Below, piece after piece: positions 6,453-8,887 of a stretch of 8,887 nucleotides of DNA. The notes below the pieces were generated by a model that was not told the origin of the DNA, searched no databases, and was given only the letters and a program-made list of their open reading frames with translations. The number at the start of each line of letters is the position of its first letter. Position 1 is the stretch's first letter. The stretch comes from Ktedonobacteraceae bacterium (GTDB lineage Bacteria > Chloroflexota > Ktedonobacteria > Ktedonobacterales > Ktedonobacteraceae): NCBI GenBank assembly GCA_017354095.1, contig JAFMRP010000142.1, forward strand, positions 1-8,887. The letters run 5' to 3'. Made by a program: the position numbers and the translations under genes.

Positions 6453-7052
6453 CTACGAACGTGGCCAGCTTTCAAGTACTGTACGAGCCAGGTGCGCGGC
6501 GCGAGCGCGATGGCTGATCTGGTTTTTCTGCGTGGAGGGCAATTCAGCGGTTGTCTTGCCTATCTCAGGCAGCAGGAAAATCGGATCATAGCCGAAACCA
6601 TTGCATCCACGCGATTCGGTAGTGATCTGGCCTTCGATAGTGCCTTCGACGCTCTGGTGGTAACCGGAGGGTTCTGCAATGGTGATGACACAGCGGAAGC
6701 GCGCGGTGCGTTGCTCCGGTGGCACATTCTTGAGCCGCTCAAAAATAATACGAAAGCGCTCTTCGTATGGGGTTTCTTCTCCAGCAAAACGCTTTGAATA
6801 GACGCCAGGCTCGCCACCCAACGCATCGACCTCTAAACCAGAATCTTCCGCGAGCGTCAGTAGTCCTGAAGCCTGAGCATAGGTCAGAGCCTTCAGTTCG
6901 GCATTCTCACGAAACGTTTGGCCTGTCTCCTCCACCTCAAAATCCAGTTGCATGTCATGCAGTGAGAGTAATGTATAGGGTAGGTCGGTCAGAATGGCCT
7001 GTAATTCTTCTAACTTATGACGATTTGTGGTAGCCACCAGCAAGGTGCGCAT
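6453..7052 (-). CDS. rdgB: RdgB/HAM1 XTP/dITP pyrophosphatase
   Basis: 199 residues, the usual family length. The enzyme hydrolyses non-canonical purine nucleoside triphosphates (XTP, dITP, ITP) to the monophosphate and pyrophosphate in the cytoplasm, keeping deaminated bases out of DNA and RNA. Visible signatures: the N-terminal 'VATTNRHKLEEL' (6-17, triphosphate-binding Asn10 and Lys13), 'EETGQTFRENA' (41-51), 'AEDSGLEVDALGG' with catalytic-base Asp70, 'PGVYSKRFAG' (82-91), 'GFGYDPIF' (152-159) and 'SHRARA' (180-185, base recognition). The start is fixed by GGGAG (7058-7062), 5 nt before the ATG. A promoter lies at 7091-7120. The exonuclease-DinG-like gene follows 41 bp downstream, giving a probable two-gene nucleotide/DNA-maintenance operon. 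No motif is missing. Confidence 0.95.
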   Translation of the reverse strand: MRTLLVATTNRHKLEELQAILTDLPYTLLSLHDMQLDFEVEETGQTFRENAELKALTYAQASGLLTLAEDSGLEVDALGGEPGVYSKRFAGEETPYEERFRIIFERLKNVPPEQRTARFRCVITIAEPSGYHQSVEGTIEGQITTESRGCNGFGYDPIFLLPEIGKTTAELPSTQKNQISHRARAAHLARTVLESWPRS

Positions 7053-7090
7053 AGGATCTCCCGCCGTAACGATTTAGAATAACAGCCCCC

Positions 7091-7120
7091 ATCTTACCAT
7101 ACAGGCTACAAGATTGTCGA
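7091..7120 (-). promoter_or_regulatory. Promoter for rdgB (and probably the downstream exonuclease-helicase gene)
   Basis: On the minus strand, TCGACA (7115-7120, 5 of 6 to the -35 consensus) is followed by an 18-bp spacer and TAAGAT (7091-7096, 4 of 6). A TGG immediately before the -10 gives an extended -10 (TGn). The predicted start near 7084 leaves a leader of about 32 nt with the GGGAG site. It diverges from the tRNA promoter, with about 65 bp between the two -35 boxes. Confidence 0.55.
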
Positions 7121-7185
7121 GATTGGGTAAAAGACGGAGAAGTCAATGACTTTGGAGGAGGTTCTGAATTTTTCGTGAAAAATGC

Positions 7186-7214
7186 TTGACTTCTGTGGGT
7201 GGATGCTTTATAAT
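7186..7214 (+). promoter_or_regulatory. Near-consensus sigma70 promoter for tRNA-Gly
   Basis: TTGACT (7186-7191, 5 of 6) is separated by exactly 17 bp from a perfect TATAAT (7209-7214). The expected start is near 7221, about 18 nt before the mature tRNA 5' end, so RNase P would trim a short leader. This is the strongest promoter in the window, as expected for a stable RNA. Confidence 0.85.
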
Positions 7215-7238
7215 GGGCACTGTTATAAATGATTGTTC

Positions 7239-7310
7239 GCGGGTTTGGTGTAGTGGCAACATGCAACTTTCCCAAAGTTGAGATCGCGGGTTCGACCCCC
7301 GCAACCCGCT
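7239..7310 (+). tRNA. tRNA-Gly, anticodon CCC
   Basis: A complete 72-nt cloverleaf. The acceptor stem is GCGGGTT/AACCCGC. The D-arm is GTGT/ACAT with loop AGTGGCA (one G-U pair). The anticodon stem is CAACT/AGTTG around loop TTCCCAA, with the anticodon at 7271-7273. The variable region is AGATC. The T-arm is GCGGG/CCCGC with loop TTCGACC. Known bacterial glycine identity elements are present: G1-C72, C2-G71, discriminator U73 and anticodon C35/C36. It decodes GGG. The 3' CCA is not encoded (the next bases are CCC), so a CCA-adding enzyme is required. It is a single-gene unit with its own promoter and terminator. Confidence 0.97.
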
Positions 7311-7317
7311 CCCGTGA

Positions 7318-7348
7318 AAAACCGCCTATCACGTTGATAGGCGGTTTT
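7318..7348. terminator. Bidirectional intrinsic terminator between tRNA-Gly and the MFS gene
   Basis: A perfect 13-bp stem (AAAACCGCCTATC, 7318-7330, with 7336-7348) closes a 5-nt loop. In the plus direction the stem ends in TTTT and is followed by CTTTTG, terminating the tRNA transcript 8 nt after the mature 3' end. In the minus direction the arm also ends in a T-run, and it sits 12 bp past the stop codon of the MFS gene. One element therefore serves both convergent units. Confidence 0.9.
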
Positions 7349-7360
7349 CTTTTGATACCC

Positions 7361-8689
7361 TTACTCCGGGCTCCGCTGAAGACTCTCCTGCATTCTCGCC
7401 ATGTCGCGTGCCACCGTTTTTAGCCCGATGAGACAGATCAGACCGGCCAGCAGCAGGCAGGTCGGCGCGGTTATCAGCAGCGCGAAACCCAGCGAGGTAC
7501 TATTCGAGATGGCACCGATGATGGTAGGTGAGGAGGCGTCGCCAAGCAAATGTGCCAGCAACAGCGCAAGCCCAACACCTGTCGCACGCAGGCCGGGGGC
7601 AATGATGTCCTGCAGAATGGCATTGATCGGTCCCAGGCACATGCTCAGACAGATGATGGCCACAATGAACACACAGATGAAGGGTATCAACTCTTGCATT
7701 GCCAACGCCAGCGCGGTAAGCGGAGCACCGACCAGGAACGCCAGGGTAGAGATGAGCATACGTCCCTGGGGTACGCGCTTCTGTAGCATATCCGCCAGCC
7801 AACCGCCGATCAGCGTTCCAACCAGGGCACCGCCTGCTAGCACGCCGCCCGCGAGGGGACCAGCCTGGCCCGAATCGAGATGGAAAGCACGTTCAAAGTA
7901 GTTGGGAATCCAGAATTGTGCGGCCCCTACGATGAAGAAGCTGAAGATGAATGCTGCCAGTAATATCCAGTATGTCGGGATGCGGAAGATCTGGCCGACC
8001 TGAACCAGGAAATCTTTGCTAAGCAGGCTTCCATGTCCGACCGTAGCGGCGCTATCATCCCCACCTCCCTCGCGATCAAAGGCGCCGCGTTGTGGCTCGT
8101 GCGCGCGCCAGATCAGAAAAGCCATGATCAGTCCTGGTATGCCGACGATATAAAATGCCCAGCGCCAGTTGAGGTAGTGTGCGACCACTCCACCGACGGC
8201 CAGGCCCAGCGCGGTACCGAAGAGGTTGCTCACTGACCAGAGAGAGAGAATACGTCCCCGCTGCCCCTTGGGGAAAAAGTCTCCGATCATGGAAAGCGAT
8301 GCCGGGGCGTATCCAGCTTCTCCAACGCCCAGAAAGGCGCGCGTAATGAAAAGTTGTATAAAGTTCTGGGTAAAGCCAGCCAGAGATGTGGCAACGCTCC
8401 ACAGCCCCACACAGAGACCAACAATGTTTTTACGCACGCTTCTATCTGCCCAGATGCCTAGTGGCAGCGTCGCGATACCATAAATGATGAGAAATGAGGA
8501 GCCGAGCAATCCAGATTGGGTATCATCCAAATGGAAGTCTTGATTGAGGCTGGATAGCACTGCCGGCAGGATGGTGCGATCCATATAATTTAAAATGTTG
8601 ATGGTGAGTAGCACAATAAAAGCGAAAAGTGCCTGCTGCCGTGTTGGCTGGAGAAAATGGCTTGCCTTTGACGGGGAGGCTGTCGTCAT
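7361..8689 (-). CDS. Major facilitator superfamily transporter, Spinster-like
   Basis: 442 residues with about twelve hydrophobic segments and a hydrophilic central loop (about 195-225, containing Asp/Gly-rich 'REGGGDDSAATVG'), the classic 6+6 MFS arrangement in the cytoplasmic membrane. Helix 1 ends in 'LNYMDRTI' (33-40). The loop-2 motif A is 'GIWADRSVRK' (78-87). Helix 4/5 contains 'RAFLGVGEAGYAPA' (117-130), followed by 'FFPKGQRGR'. These three together are characteristic of the Spinster/Spns-like branch, proton-coupled or facilitative carriers whose bacterial substrates are mostly unknown. The second half has a weaker motif-A copy, 'GGWLADMLQKR' (295-305). The start at 8689 is supported weakly: GAAAGG lies 11 nt upstream. 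No biosynthetic or regulatory gene adjoins it, so its substrate cannot be named. It diverges from the partial gene at 8841. Confidence 0.9.
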   Translation of the reverse strand: MTTASPSKASHFLQPTRQQALFAFIVLLTINILNYMDRTILPAVLSSLNQDFHLDDTQSGLLGSSFLIIYGIATLPLGIWADRSVRKNIVGLCVGLWSVATSLAGFTQNFIQLFITRAFLGVGEAGYAPASLSMIGDFFPKGQRGRILSLWSVSNLFGTALGLAVGGVVAHYLNWRWAFYIVGIPGLIMAFLIWRAHEPQRGAFDREGGGDDSAATVGHGSLLSKDFLVQVGQIFRIPTYWILLAAFIFSFFIVGAAQFWIPNYFERAFHLDSGQAGPLAGGVLAGGALVGTLIGGWLADMLQKRVPQGRMLISTLAFLVGAPLTALALAMQELIPFICVFIVAIICLSMCLGPINAILQDIIAPGLRATGVGLALLLAHLLGDASSPTIIGAISNSTSLGFALLITAPTCLLLAGLICLIGLKTVARDMARMQESLQRSPE

Positions 8690-8792
8690 CTACAGATATA
8701 CCTTTCGTCCATATATTCCAGTTAACGTCACAGTGGGATGCATAGCCCATGGTAGGAGTAGGTGGCCCATATAGCTACAAAAAATCTTACGT

Positions 8793-8822
8793 TTTACAAC
8801 GTGAAAAGTTGTCCCCTATACA
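8793..8822 (+). promoter_or_regulatory. Putative promoter for the gene starting at 8841
   Basis: TTTACA (8793-8798, 5 of 6) and TATACA (8817-8822, 5 of 6) are 18 bp apart. Two small inverted repeats overlap the -35: ACGTT/AACGT (8789-8802) and ACAAC/GTTGT (8796-8812). Transcription would start near 8829, inside or just after the AAGGAG at 8822-8827, leaving a leader of only about 11 nt. Either the transcript is nearly leaderless or a promoter further upstream is used. Confidence 0.4.
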
Positions 8823-8840
8823 AGGAGTATACCAGAAATC

Positions 8841-8887
8841 ATGGCACAGCATATCGTAGCAGAGGACGGCGCCCCCCCACGAAAAAT
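8841..8887 (+). CDS. 5' end of an unidentified gene (runs off window)
   Basis: An ATG at 8841 opens a frame that continues to the window edge, giving 15 residues (MAQHIVAEDGAPPRK). AAGGAG at 8822-8827 precedes it by 13 nt, a long but usable spacing, and a promoter-like pair lies at 8793-8822. The visible part is too short to identify. The run of seven C residues at 8870-8876 would be a natural spot for a sequencing or replication slip. The about 150-bp interval from 8690 to 8840 holds this promoter region and the upstream region of the divergent MFS gene, for which I found no clear promoter. Confidence 0.5.
   Translation, partial: MAQHIVAEDGAPPRK

Noticed and set aside
7015..7332. 105-codon minus-strand frame across the tRNA
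   Set aside because: Its translation ('GVEPAISTLGK') is the well-known false peptide from reading a tRNA gene backwards.
1..8887. CRISPR array, insertion sequence or attachment site
   Set aside because: No regularly spaced repeats, transposase or integrase frames were seen, and there is no duplicated tRNA 3' end after tRNA-Gly that would suggest an integrated element.

Overview
This 8.9 kb window is ordinary-looking bacterial chromosome. It has mid-range GC, short intergenic gaps, Shine-Dalgarno motifs ahead of most genes and sigma70-type promoters. The gene mix (a PspA-family coiled-coil protein, an exonuclease/DinG-type fusion, a stand-alone cytoplasmic CPHDCPDTC-type molybdopterin oxidoreductase and a Spinster-like MFS carrier) and the protein style suggest Chloroflexota, perhaps Ktedonobacteria. 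That placement is inferred from general impression, not from a marker gene. I see no transposase, integrase, phage gene, CRISPR array or rRNA.

Layout, left to right. (1) 2-412 (+): C-terminal part of a PspA/IM30 protein cut by the window edge. It converges on (2) 464-814 (-), an unrecognised 116-residue protein with its own promoter; a hairpin at 396-434 lies between them. (3) 965-3085 (-): a 706-residue molybdopterin oxidoreductase, closed by a 15-bp-stem terminator at 920-954. (4) 3086-3372: an intergenic stretch with a plausible 71-codon ORF on the + strand (3153-3368). (5) 6453-7052 and 3373-6411 (-): rdgB (inosine/xanthosine triphosphate pyrophosphatase), followed 41 bp downstream by a 1012-residue DnaQ-type exonuclease fused to a DinG-like helicase, probably one operon from the promoter at 7091-7120. 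(6) 7239-7310 (+): tRNA-Gly(CCC) with a near-consensus promoter and a two-way terminator shared with (7) 7361-8689 (-), an MFS transporter. (8) 8841-8887 (+): the first 15 codons of another gene, divergent from the transporter.

The most notable observation is in the DinG-like protein. Its N-terminal exonuclease keeps every DEDDh catalytic residue. Its helicase half has lost the Walker A lysine, the DEAH glutamate, the SAT motif and most of motif VI, yet the frame is open from end to end and the overall fold pattern is still recognisable. This looks like a helicase whose ATPase was lost by selection-tolerated substitution rather than by gene decay, leaving a possible non-motor DNA-binding or regulatory scaffold for the exonuclease. 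Next to RdgB it sits in a nucleotide-pool/DNA-maintenance setting. The other genes look like unrelated single transcription units, and I see no multi-gene defence or metabolic cluster here.
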